Source: JAPLDA01 sp043787975
Lineage (GTDB): Bacteria > Bacteroidota > Bacteroidia > AKYH767-A > 2013-40CM-41-45
Direction: 5' to 3'
DNA length: 9,883 bases
Assembly (NCBI GenBank): GCA_043787975.1
Contig: JAYVUK010000020.1
Location: forward strand, 1-9,883
The notes under the pieces are model-generated. The model ran no database searches. It saw nothing but the letters and a program-made list of their open reading frames with translations, and was not told where the DNA came from. The position numbers and the translations under genes were made by a program. Of the stretch, positions 1-6,534 are shown one piece after another; position 1 is the first letter of the stretch; the number at the start of each line of letters is the position of its first letter.

Positions 1-1
1 A

Positions 2-144
2 GATTCCTCATTTCGCTTCGCTCATTCGGAATGACAGAGCAAGGGTATTATAGTGTGAAAGGGAAGAAATTACGCTTCGCGAAATTTCTTCCCTTTCACA
101 TCCTCTCTCAATTGAAATTGTTATTCCGAATGAAGTGAGGAATC
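2..144. repeat. Nested inverted-repeat element (REP/MITE-like)
   Basis: The ends are a 9-bp inverted pair: GATTCCTCA at 2-10 and TGAGGAATC at 136-144. Inside them a second pair follows: CATTCGGAATGACA at 23-36 against TGTTATTCCGAATG at 119-132, with one mismatch. At the centre is a near-perfect hairpin, 54-75 against 79-100, 22 bp with a single mismatch at 72/82 and a 3-nt TTC loop. The whole block can fold into a long cruciform or RNA hairpin. There is no open reading frame. Short elements with GATTCCTC...GGAATGACA ends are, from memory, dispersed between genes in many bacterial genomes. Calling this one mobile is inference: no target-site duplication can be tested because the left flank is a single base. 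Confidence 0.7.
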
Positions 145-315
145 CTTTTCAAACTTACCCACTACCAAATTTTCGTCAACTGATTTTAGCAAAAAAATGT
201 CAATTGTTTTTGGGCTCTCCTGAAATGAAACCAGGACACCAAAAAAGGATATGAAACCGTAATAATTATCCTCTTTTTCTTTCACACTGAGTCTTTTGTA
301 GCGTTACTTATAAAC
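145..315 (+). other. Gene-free upstream region of the usher-like gene
   Basis: No gene is visible here. There is no exact TAnnTTTG promoter box; the nearest is TGTTTTTG at 205-212 with one mismatch, too weak to call. A small stem (GGATA at 247-251 with TATCC at 267-271, flanked by A-rich and T-rich runs) could be a weak terminator for something upstream or a leader hairpin. No Shine-Dalgarno sequence precedes the GTG at 316. Confidence 0.35.
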
Positions 316-3294
316 GTGAAAGTAGTGTCTTTTATACATTTTCGAAGAATTGTCTTCGGAGTACTAGCTGTGTTGCTATGGAGCCCGCCATCCATCGCAC
401 AGACGGGCGCTTTCGCGTCCAATCGTTCGTATGGAATTATTCCTGAGTTCGTAAAAAATAATACTTCTCATGAGGTGAGCGAAGTCGCTTCAAACGTTTT
501 ACGCGTTTCAAACAACACGGGCAAAAGTGTAAGTTTTCACCTGCGGTTTTCGATCCCTCCCAGCTGGCAATTGCTTGGAAAAAATGATAAAAATTACAAT
601 TTAGCAGCGGGAGACTCGGTTTTTATCCCGGTGCGTATCATCACCGATAAGATGGCGAAAGGTAACACGAATTACGTGGTGAGCACTTTTCTCGTTTCCG
701 ATAAAGATGTTCAGTTTGCTTCACAAAGCTGGTATGTTGCGATTGCGAATCAATCGTTTTGGTCGGCTGTCATTCCACTCAAGAAAATGTTCTTCATCAA
801 CGGTTCGGATTCTTCCGGCTTCATGATTCACTTTCAGAATTCCGGAAATGCCGATGAAATGATTCATCTTAATTTCAATTCTGACAGACGGATTGAAGTC
901 ATCGATGCGACAACAAAAGAAATTGTTTCACAGAAGTTCATTCTGTCATTGCCTGTTGGTGCTGACACTACTCTGAATTTCGGAGTCCGAAGGAAGAAGG
1001 AGAACAAATCAGCATTAAATAAAAAAGACATCAGTGAACGATCAGCGGTTGCCAACGAAGAATACACAGTACAGGTGGCAGCACGAAACGAAGGGTTCCA
1101 GGATAAACCTTCACAAGCGTGGACCGGTACGGTTTCCCTCTTCAAAATTGGAAATGAAATACAACTGCACGATTTCAAAAGAGCTGCACTGCCGCTGACG
1201 CTGGAGATGAATGCATATGATGTGTTGTCGTCATCTACCACCATGTCGCTCGATGCGTATGGAAATGCTATTTTAAAGAACGATCAAATGTTGAACTATC
1301 GTTTTCAAACGGTATTCATTACCAACTTTCTGGATGAGAAAACATTTTTGGGTAACAATCATTACCTCGGATATTTTTCAAAGAAAGGCAGTGTTGAAGT
1401 AGGCGAAATAAGCGGATGGGGAAGAAGTCTTATCAGTGGAAAAGGAGTGAAAGGAACCGTGAATATTGGCGCTAACCAATTGGGCGCCGTGTATGCGAGG
1501 TCGCCGTATTTCTTTTCTGATAATCGCTCGCAGAGTTACGGATTCTATCATCACTTTGATTCTAAACAATTCAACATCAGTAATTATTACAGTCATTTAA
1601 CCGACCAGGTATTCAAGCAAACAAATACAATCTACAGTAGCTATACTTCATTTAAGATCAGCACAAATCAGCAGGTTGGAATTGGTGGCGGATTCAGTAC
1701 GGAAGAGTATGACCTGGCAAATCCATTCTCGTCAAAAGGATACGGATACGATATTAATTATTCTGCGAGTTTTAAAAAATTCTATCTCACGCTGGGCAAT
1801 CAATTCGGAAGTAGCACCTACATACTTGCACGAGGTATGACGATGTACACCGGACGTATATCTTATTACGTCAACAAAACATTTAATATTTCTTTAAGTA
1901 ACCAGAACTTCCGTCAACATCCGGATTATTATTTCCAGGGAACTTTGTTGCCTGTGAGGAGTACACGATCTGACCGTTATGAAATGCGTGTTGGAATACT
2001 TTCGGACGCTTCCGCATTTTATGTGAAGCCGACGTACTTGGATGAAGACAACTATTCTCTTCATGTTATTACAAAAGGAATGGGTTTGGAATACAATGCC
2101 CGCAACCTGACGAATGTCCGTTTTTCCACGAACTTATTTGCCGGCTATGTAAAAGCACTGGGCTTTGACGTCCCTGATTTTTTTATTGCACACGTGGGAG
2201 CAAATGCAAAGTGGCAGAAACTTACGTTAAGTCTCCGCTATTTTTATGGCCCGAACCAGGTGTCAGAGCAGTTGCGTTTCATCCAAAACCAAATTAACCC
2301 GCAGTCAGTCAATCTTACTTCTACCTACGACTATTGGTTTAACAAAGGAAGTTGCCTGCTCAGCACCAGTGCAGGTTTGATGCATGAAACATTTTTCCAG
2401 AAAACGACATTCCGTGTGAAGCCTGAGCTTTCCTACTTTACAAAAACAGGGTTCCGGTTTTCTATTTATGCAACGTATATCAGTTCTTCACAGGGAGCGA
2501 ATCCGCTGTTGAATGAAATGCAAATTGAACATGGAGGATTTCAACCGGTTTCTTACCAGGATATGAATGTAGGCTTCGGAATTAAAAAGCAAATAGGAAT
2601 TCCGATACCCGGAAAAAAATATAAGAGTATCAGGATTGTAGTTTTTAAAGACCGGAACGGAAACAGGATCCAGGATGAAACCGAAGAAGGAGTTGAGAAT
2701 ATCCTGATTAACATGACCATGGTAAAGCAATCGGAAGGATATGCTGATTCCATGACCTCCATACATTCTCACGGAGATGATTTCATCACCAACTCAAAGG
2801 GTGAAATTAACTACACAAATATTCCGGCAGGAGTGTATCATATCAGGATGATTCCGCTTACACAAATGGGTGAGTGGTTTGACGGTAAGGAAGAAGATAT
2901 CCTGATCGATGGAAAGCAAACGGTGTACATGGCGCTGAGTAAAGGTGTGAAGTTGTCGGGTGGAATATTAATTGAACGTGATAAGTATTCCAATGAAGGA
3001 AATGAACTTGATCTCTCTCGCATCCGGATCACGGCCATCGACTCCTCAGGTAAAACGTACAGTGCATTGACAGACAAGAATGGTGGTTTCACCTTGTACC
3101 TGCCAACCGGAAGGTATACGCTTGCGATCAATGAAGCAGCCCTTGGTGATCATTACGCCTGTATGCAAAGTAAAATTAGCATCGATCTGACGAAACCAAT
3201 CGTGGATAATTACAGTATCACTTTTAACGTAACCGAGCGGAAAAGAAAGATGGAGATTAAAAAATTTACAACGCAAGGAAAAATTAGTAAATAA
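316..3294 (+). CDS. Usher-like outer-membrane protein with Ig-like ends
   Basis: This is probably an outer-membrane assembly or secretion platform for the small proteins encoded downstream. A signal peptide covers residues 1-28 (hydrophobic core, SIA|Q cleavage). Two Ig/NEW3-like beta domains follow (about 35-145 and 150-285; NNTGKSVSFHL, PPSW, AAGDSVFIPV). A region of about 475 residues (290-765) is rich in aromatics and alternating strands such as LTLSLRYFYG (636-645), like a large beta-barrel. Residues 770-870 resemble an SdrD B-type domain (VVFKDRNGNRIQDE, 776-788). Residues 880-965 resemble a carboxypeptidase-regulatory domain (LTDKNGGFTLYLPTGRY). Ushers of the FimD type have the same order: periplasmic N-domain, 24-strand barrel, two C-terminal beta-sandwiches. 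No TonB-type plug or T9SS C-terminal signal is visible. The GTG start is the only plausible one: no ATG, GTG or TTG lies in frame for at least 60 bases upstream. The usher role is inference; a generic Ig-containing outer-membrane protein is the alternative. Confidence 0.55.
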   Translation: MKVVSFIHFRRIVFGVLAVLLWSPPSIAQTGAFASNRSYGIIPEFVKNNTSHEVSEVASNVLRVSNNTGKSVSFHLRFSIPPSWQLLGKNDKNYNLAAGDSVFIPVRIITDKMAKGNTNYVVSTFLVSDKDVQFASQSWYVAIANQSFWSAVIPLKKMFFINGSDSSGFMIHFQNSGNADEMIHLNFNSDRRIEVIDATTKEIVSQKFILSLPVGADTTLNFGVRRKKENKSALNKKDISERSAVANEEYTVQVAARNEGFQDKPSQAWTGTVSLFKIGNEIQLHDFKRAALPLTLEMNAYDVLSSSTTMSLDAYGNAILKNDQMLNYRFQTVFITNFLDEKTFLGNNHYLGYFSKKGSVEVGEISGWGRSLISGKGVKGTVNIGANQLGAVYARSPYFFSDNRSQSYGFYHHFDSKQFNISNYYSHLTDQVFKQTNTIYSSYTSFKISTNQQVGIGGGFSTEEYDLANPFSSKGYGYDINYSASFKKFYLTLGNQFGSSTYILARGMTMYTGRISYYVNKTFNISLSNQNFRQHPDYYFQGTLLPVRSTRSDRYEMRVGILSDASAFYVKPTYLDEDNYSLHVITKGMGLEYNARNLTNVRFSTNLFAGYVKALGFDVPDFFIAHVGANAKWQKLTLSLRYFYGPNQVSEQLRFIQNQINPQSVNLTSTYDYWFNKGSCLLSTSAGLMHETFFQKTTFRVKPELSYFTKTGFRFSIYATYISSSQGANPLLNEMQIEHGGFQPVSYQDMNVGFGIKKQIGIPIPGKKYKSIRIVVFKDRNGNRIQDETEEGVENILINMTMVKQSEGYADSMTSIHSHGDDFITNSKGEINYTNIPAGVYHIRMIPLTQMGEWFDGKEEDILIDGKQTVYMALSKGVKLSGGILIERDKYSNEGNELDLSRIRITAIDSSGKTYSALTDKNGGFTLYLPTGRYTLAINEAALGDHYACMQSKISIDLTKPIVDNYSITFNVTERKRKMEIKKFTTQGKISK

Positions 3295-3342
3295 TAAGTC
3301 TACATATATAAAACGATCTAACCGAATACCAGTAAAACAGCC

Positions 3343-4164
3343 ATGAAAAAAATATTTACGAAACGCATACTTCTTTTTGTCTTCCTCGGAATGACAACAC
3401 TCATGCAGGCGCAAAATGTTTCAATCGCCCCAAGCAGGCTATATTATAAAGTAGGTCTTGGAGAATATAAAAGCCAGGTGGTAACTGTCACCAACAATTC
3501 CACCGTTAAACAATCGTTTACTATTTCGTTTGCTGATTTTGAAGCGCCCGGCACGGAAGGCAAAAGCAAGTTCCTGGAAATAGGAGAAAGTGAAAACTCG
3601 TGTTCCAAGTGGCTAAGCGCTTCGCCATCTTACATCGATATTGAGGCCGGACAATCTCAGCATGTAACGGTGCTTCTCCAGGTTCCCAATCTTCCCGATG
3701 CAAACAAGGTGAAGTGGTCCGCCATGCGAATCAAACTTGCCAAAGAAAAACAAACCACCACGCTGAGTGACCCCAAGGCAGTGGGAATGGGTATTACTGA
3801 AACGTTTCAATTTGTCGTACATATATTTCAATCTCCTCCTTCAGTAACCTATAAGAATGCAGAAGTTGTCTCGTTTAAAGAAACTACTTCCGCTGCGGAT
3901 TCAATCCGTGCGCTCACGTTGATGGTAAAGAATAGCGGAGATGCTATTTTGGATTGCGCGTCTTATTTAGAGATAACGAATTTGCAGACCGGTGACGAAA
4001 ATCGTTTAAAACCTTTTGCTTATACAGTGCTTCCCGGAGGATCACGCAATGTGAAATTTAATCTTCCTGTTCTTTCTAAAGGAAAATATTCTGTGCTTGG
4101 TGTGGTGGATTATGGCAGCAAAGAAAATGTTCAGGCTGCTGAATTACAAATTGAGGTTAAATAG
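3343..4164 (+). CDS. PapD-like periplasmic pilus chaperone
   Basis: This is likely a periplasmic chaperone that binds exported subunits and delivers them to the usher-like protein. The signal peptide ends at MQA|Q (residue 23). The N-terminal Ig-like domain (24-150) follows PapD by eye: a first strand with arginine (SIAPSRLYY, R32), then VVTVTNNS, then SPSYIDIEAGQSQHVTVLL matching the PapD P-x-x-x-L-E-P-G region, then PNLP, then KWSAMRIKLAKEK matching its F-Y-F-N-L-R-E-I strand. The linker strand FQFVVHIFQSPP (155-166) matches the PapD strand ending L-F-Y-R-P, but the PapD subunit-anchoring lysine has no counterpart there (V158, V159, H160). A second beta domain runs 167-273. Length fits the family with a slightly long N-domain. 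It lies 48 bp after the usher-like gene with no promoter box between, so it is probably co-transcribed. A generic Ig-fold secreted protein is the alternative. Confidence 0.6.
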   Translation: MKKIFTKRILLFVFLGMTTLMQAQNVSIAPSRLYYKVGLGEYKSQVVTVTNNSTVKQSFTISFADFEAPGTEGKSKFLEIGESENSCSKWLSASPSYIDIEAGQSQHVTVLLQVPNLPDANKVKWSAMRIKLAKEKQTTTLSDPKAVGMGITETFQFVVHIFQSPPSVTYKNAEVVSFKETTSAADSIRALTLMVKNSGDAILDCASYLEITNLQTGDENRLKPFAYTVLPGGSRNVKFNLPVLSKGKYSVLGVVDYGSKENVQAAELQIEVK

Positions 4165-4230
4165 AGGATTATATGTAAGATGATGTAAGGTTTATATACT
4201 ATTAGTAAAATTCATATATAATCCAGAGTC

Positions 4231-4238
4231 TATATTTG
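4231..4238 (+). promoter_or_regulatory. Bacteroidota -7 box before first subunit gene
   Basis: TATATTTG matches the Bacteroidota sigma-70 -7 consensus TAnnTTTG exactly and lies 47 bases before the ATG at 4286, giving a leader of about 40 nt. No clear TTTG -33 element is found 17-23 bases upstream, so the promoter may be weak or activator-dependent. It would let the subunit be expressed separately from the usher-like and chaperone genes. Confidence 0.45.
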
Positions 4239-4285
4239 CTTCATACAAAATCCTAAATCTTAACCAAAACCAAAAACCTAATACC

Positions 4286-4996
4286 ATGATGAAAAAATTA
4301 CAACGAGTAACATTAGCCGCTGCGCTAATCTTCTCATTCAGTGCGACCAACTCTTTCGCACAGTTATCTGACCAGGAATATGTAGCTGTAACAATGGACC
4401 TGCAAGGGATTCTTCAGCTGAACATGACCACTGATCCGCAAGTTGATTTCGTGTTTAACACGATTCAGAAATACCAGGTGGGTATAACAAAGTATAATGC
4501 AACGCGATTAGAAGTAGAAGCAACAGTACCTTGGGACTTATATGCTCAGCCAAGCACACAATACTGGACGCAACAGATTGCTTACGGCGCAGGTACGAAT
4601 GGACAGGGAACTCTTCCTTCAGAAATTCTTGAAATGGAATCCATCCAGTCAAACTCTGTAGCTGCTCTTCAAACACTCAACAGCTTTGTCGGTTTGTCGA
4701 GTAAAGGTGGTACGAATACAGCCTCGCTTTCACCGACAGCGAATACACAGTTTCTTGCCGGTGAATTTGCACAAGGTGTAACAAGCAGTTATGCTCCGGC
4801 TACATCTACAGCAAGTCCTACCACAAATAAGTTTCTTATTCACTACAGGATTAAACCGGGTGTTCCTGCAAGTTTCCCTGATCTTACAACCCAATATCCG
4901 GCACTTGCTGCAACTACATTTCCTGCAGCAACACCATATGCACAGCCGGGATACTATGATCTTGAAGTGGTGTACTCATTAACTGAAGACCTTTAA
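4286..4996 (+). CDS. Secreted pilin-like subunit with N-terminal extension
   Basis: The product is a secreted protein of 236 residues with a signal peptide (FSFSATNSFA|Q, 1-25) and no cysteine. It is a paralogue of the product of the gene at 5126: TDPQVDFVFNTIQKYQVGI (49-67), WDLYAQ (83-88), FLIHYRIKPG (183-192) and a C-terminus GYYDLEVVYSLTEDL (222-236) all have counterparts there. The closing G-x-Y beta strand recalls the last strand of spore-coat-U/CsuA-type pilins. Residues 26-41 form an extension absent from the paralogue, with alternating hydrophobics V33, V35, M37, L39, as in donor strands of chaperone-usher pilins. The middle is rich in Thr, Ser, Ala and Gln (about 140-215). Two ATGs abut at the start (4286 and 4289) and either could serve. 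A pilin role is inferred from context and pattern; I recognise no named family. Confidence 0.6.
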   Translation: MMKKLQRVTLAAALIFSFSATNSFAQLSDQEYVAVTMDLQGILQLNMTTDPQVDFVFNTIQKYQVGITKYNATRLEVEATVPWDLYAQPSTQYWTQQIAYGAGTNGQGTLPSEILEMESIQSNSVAALQTLNSFVGLSSKGGTNTASLSPTANTQFLAGEFAQGVTSSYAPATSTASPTTNKFLIHYRIKPGVPASFPDLTTQYPALAATTFPAATPYAQPGYYDLEVVYSLTEDL

Positions 4997-5013
4997 TAAT
5001 TTCTTTTTGCTTT

Positions 5014-5049
5014 AAAAAATAATCCCTTCTTGTAAGGGATTATTTTTTT
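5014..5049 (+). terminator. Intrinsic terminator after first subunit gene
   Basis: A perfect 15-bp stem (5014-5028 with 5034-5048) has a CTTGT loop and a core AATCCCTT/AAGGGATT. It is flanked by six A's on the left and seven T's on the right, so it should terminate in both directions. It starts 17 bp after the stop codon at 4996 and separates the two subunit genes, which implies the second one needs read-through or its own promoter. Confidence 0.85.
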
Positions 5050-5125
5050 AGGGCAATAGCCAATGCGATTGTATGCATGCAGTTTGTAACTTTTTCTTTG
5101 ATACAGAGTAAATAATAAGTTAATC

Positions 5126-5710
5126 ATGAGAAATAAAATATCCATTCGTATTCTTATTTACCTGCTCATGAATGTTGGGTTACTGAAAGCGCAAACGGTC
5201 AGCTTTGAATTAAAGACAAATCCAAGTGTTGATTTTACATTTAACACGATTGAGAAATACCAACACGGAATCATTATCCCGAATGTGGCCACGTTAAATG
5301 TTGTTGCGACCGGTACACAATGGGATTTGTATGTCGGATCCATTACTGCGTCTGCTGGAACCTGGGATAATACCCAATACTATTGTGCTACAGGAGATGG
5401 ATTTCCTCCGGTAAATATTTTACAGGTTGCTTTTCGTAACTCAAGCAACACGTCATTGATCAGCGGGTATGTGCCGATGCAGGATATCGCCACAACAACG
5501 ATCGATATTATAGGTGATCATAATAATGCTCCCGATTCTCCAATCAATTGTCCGGATGTAAACCATAAAGGAACGAACACAGCCGGAACGTATCTCAACG
5601 CTCCTCAGTGTTACCAGTTCAGAGTAGATTTTAGAATTGTGCCGGGATTAACGTATAGAGCCGGAGTGTATAATATGACAGTGGAGATTATTGTAGCACC
5701 TGATTTATAG
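5126..5710 (+). CDS. Second secreted pilin-like subunit, short N-terminus
   Basis: The product is a secreted protein of 194 residues with a signal peptide ending LLKA|Q (22). It shares with the preceding subunit the block TNPSVDFTFNTIEKYQHGI (31-49), WDLYVG (66-71), FRVDFRIVPG (165-174) and the C-terminal strand GVYNMTVEIIVAPDL (180-194), both ending in Asp-Leu. The mature protein begins only about nine residues before the shared block, so it lacks the donor-strand-like extension of its neighbour. It has three cysteines (C87, C142, C162) where the neighbour has none, so a disulfide in the variable middle is possible. Between the two genes lies a strong terminator, and no clear promoter box is seen in 5050-5125. 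If the cluster makes a fibre, this could be a tip, initiator or cap protein. That is inference; I recognise no named family. Confidence 0.6.
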   Translation: MRNKISIRILIYLLMNVGLLKAQTVSFELKTNPSVDFTFNTIEKYQHGIIIPNVATLNVVATGTQWDLYVGSITASAGTWDNTQYYCATGDGFPPVNILQVAFRNSSNTSLISGYVPMQDIATTTIDIIGDHNNAPDSPINCPDVNHKGTNTAGTYLNAPQCYQFRVDFRIVPGLTYRAGVYNMTVEIIVAPDL

Positions 5711-5716
5711 AATTAA

Positions 5717-5761
5717 GAGTTCAGAGTTCAGAGTTCAGAGTTCAAAGTTCAAAGTTCAAAG
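5717..5761 (+). repeat. Heptamer tandem repeat (GAGTTCA/AAGTTCA)
   Basis: Four copies of GAGTTCA (5717-5744) are followed by two of AAGTTCA (5745-5758) and a partial unit. The repeat lies between two convergent genes, seven bases after the stop at 5710. Confidence 0.9.
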
Positions 5762-5785
5762 CGGAACGATTGAACTTGCTAATTT

Positions 5786-5806
5786 ATAATTCATCATTCA
5801 TAATTC
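5786..5806. repeat. Degenerate heptamer repeat (ATAATTC type)
   Basis: Three consecutive 7-mers, ATAATTC, ATCATTC and ATAATTC, lie directly before the - strand stop codon at 5811. They have the same period as the repeat at 5717 and share its TTC core. Confidence 0.6.
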
Positions 5807-5810
5807 CCTT

Positions 5811-6521
5811 TCAGATCCATCCGTTTAGTTTATAATAGGCGATGGCAGTAAATTCCCGAAGACACGTTATTTCAAGCTTTAGATAATTCCAAAAGTTATA
5901 ACGCAAACTCATATTATCTGAAACATCAGGTATATAGTTCTTTCCACCGATGCGTTTGTGATTATAGGATAGGGCAACGAACATAGAATTCTCGAATGCA
6001 GGTCTTCCTCCGACATGCTGAAAGCCGGCTTTTCTGAAAACTTTTATCGTACGATACATATTTTCCATGGAGGTAACGATGACCACCGGTTTGTCCTTTA
6101 TCCCGGTAACAAGTTTTTCAATTTCGAGTACCTGTTCACGAGTGTTGGTTCCATATTTTTCGATGATGATACGACATGAATCCACTCTGTGCATTTCTAA
6201 TTCATCACACATCAAATGAATGATCGTGGTATCAATCGGATGAGCTATGATGATGGGAGCTTCAGGAAATTCGTTGGCAAGCTCAGTCGTGTAATACAAG
6301 CGCATCAGGTTTGACTCGCTTGGCATTCCGCTACCACCGAGCATAACGATGTAAGCAGGTTTAAAATCAAATTCGCTGTTGCTTGTTCCCAGCCAGTAAT
6401 GGATGTCAAATGGAATTCGTGTGAACGCAAATACGATCAGGAAAAAGAAAATGAAACCAAGCGAGTAAATGAAATATTTTAAAATACTGATAAATTTCCT
6501 GATCCATTTATTAGTCATCAC
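5811..6521 (-). CDS. DUF218 (YdcF/SanA-like) membrane-anchored protein
   Basis: This is a member of the DUF218 family (YdcF, SanA, ElyC), whose members are implicated in cell-envelope functions but lack a settled reaction. One N-terminal membrane segment (about 9-32, FIYSLGFIFFFLIVFAF) would place the domain outside the inner membrane. The family landmarks are present: AYIVMLGGSG (56-65), a GTNTREQ segment (124-130) and VVIVTSMENMYRTIKVFRKAGF (146-167 in two joined strands). In the usual VTSxxHxxR motif the histidine is Asn154 here, with Arg157 kept. The listed start is GTG (6521); the adjacent ATG at 6518 is equally possible. It begins 13 bp after the purC stop, so the two are almost certainly co-transcribed. 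The pairing with purC gives no obvious functional link. The family call is reasonably sure; the function is unknown. Confidence 0.75.
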   Translation of the reverse strand: MMTNKWIRKFISILKYFIYSLGFIFFFLIVFAFTRIPFDIHYWLGTSNSEFDFKPAYIVMLGGSGMPSESNLMRLYYTTELANEFPEAPIIIAHPIDTTIIHLMCDELEMHRVDSCRIIIEKYGTNTREQVLEIEKLVTGIKDKPVVIVTSMENMYRTIKVFRKAGFQHVGGRPAFENSMFVALSYNHKRIGGKNYIPDVSDNMSLRYNFWNYLKLEITCLREFTAIAYYKLNGWI

Positions 6522-6534
6522 CAGGAAATGGAAT

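Noticed and set aside
316..3294. TonB-dependent receptor (SusC-like) for the 992-residue protein
   Set aside because: There is no plug domain, TonB box or SusD-like partner; the Ig-like domains at both ends and the chaperone next door fit an usher-like protein better.
864..3414. Several - strand reading frames of 69-126 codons opposite the usher-like gene
   Set aside because: They are antisense shadows of a long + strand gene with a signal peptide and clear domains; none has a recognisable motif.
4286..5710. Type IX secretion cargo for the two small proteins
   Set aside because: Neither has a T9SS C-terminal domain; both end in a short strand and Asp-Leu right after a conserved beta segment.
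5717..5761. Heptamer arrays as a CRISPR array or coding repeats
   Set aside because: The units are 7 bp and contiguous, with no spacers and no cas genes, and they lie in non-coding gaps.
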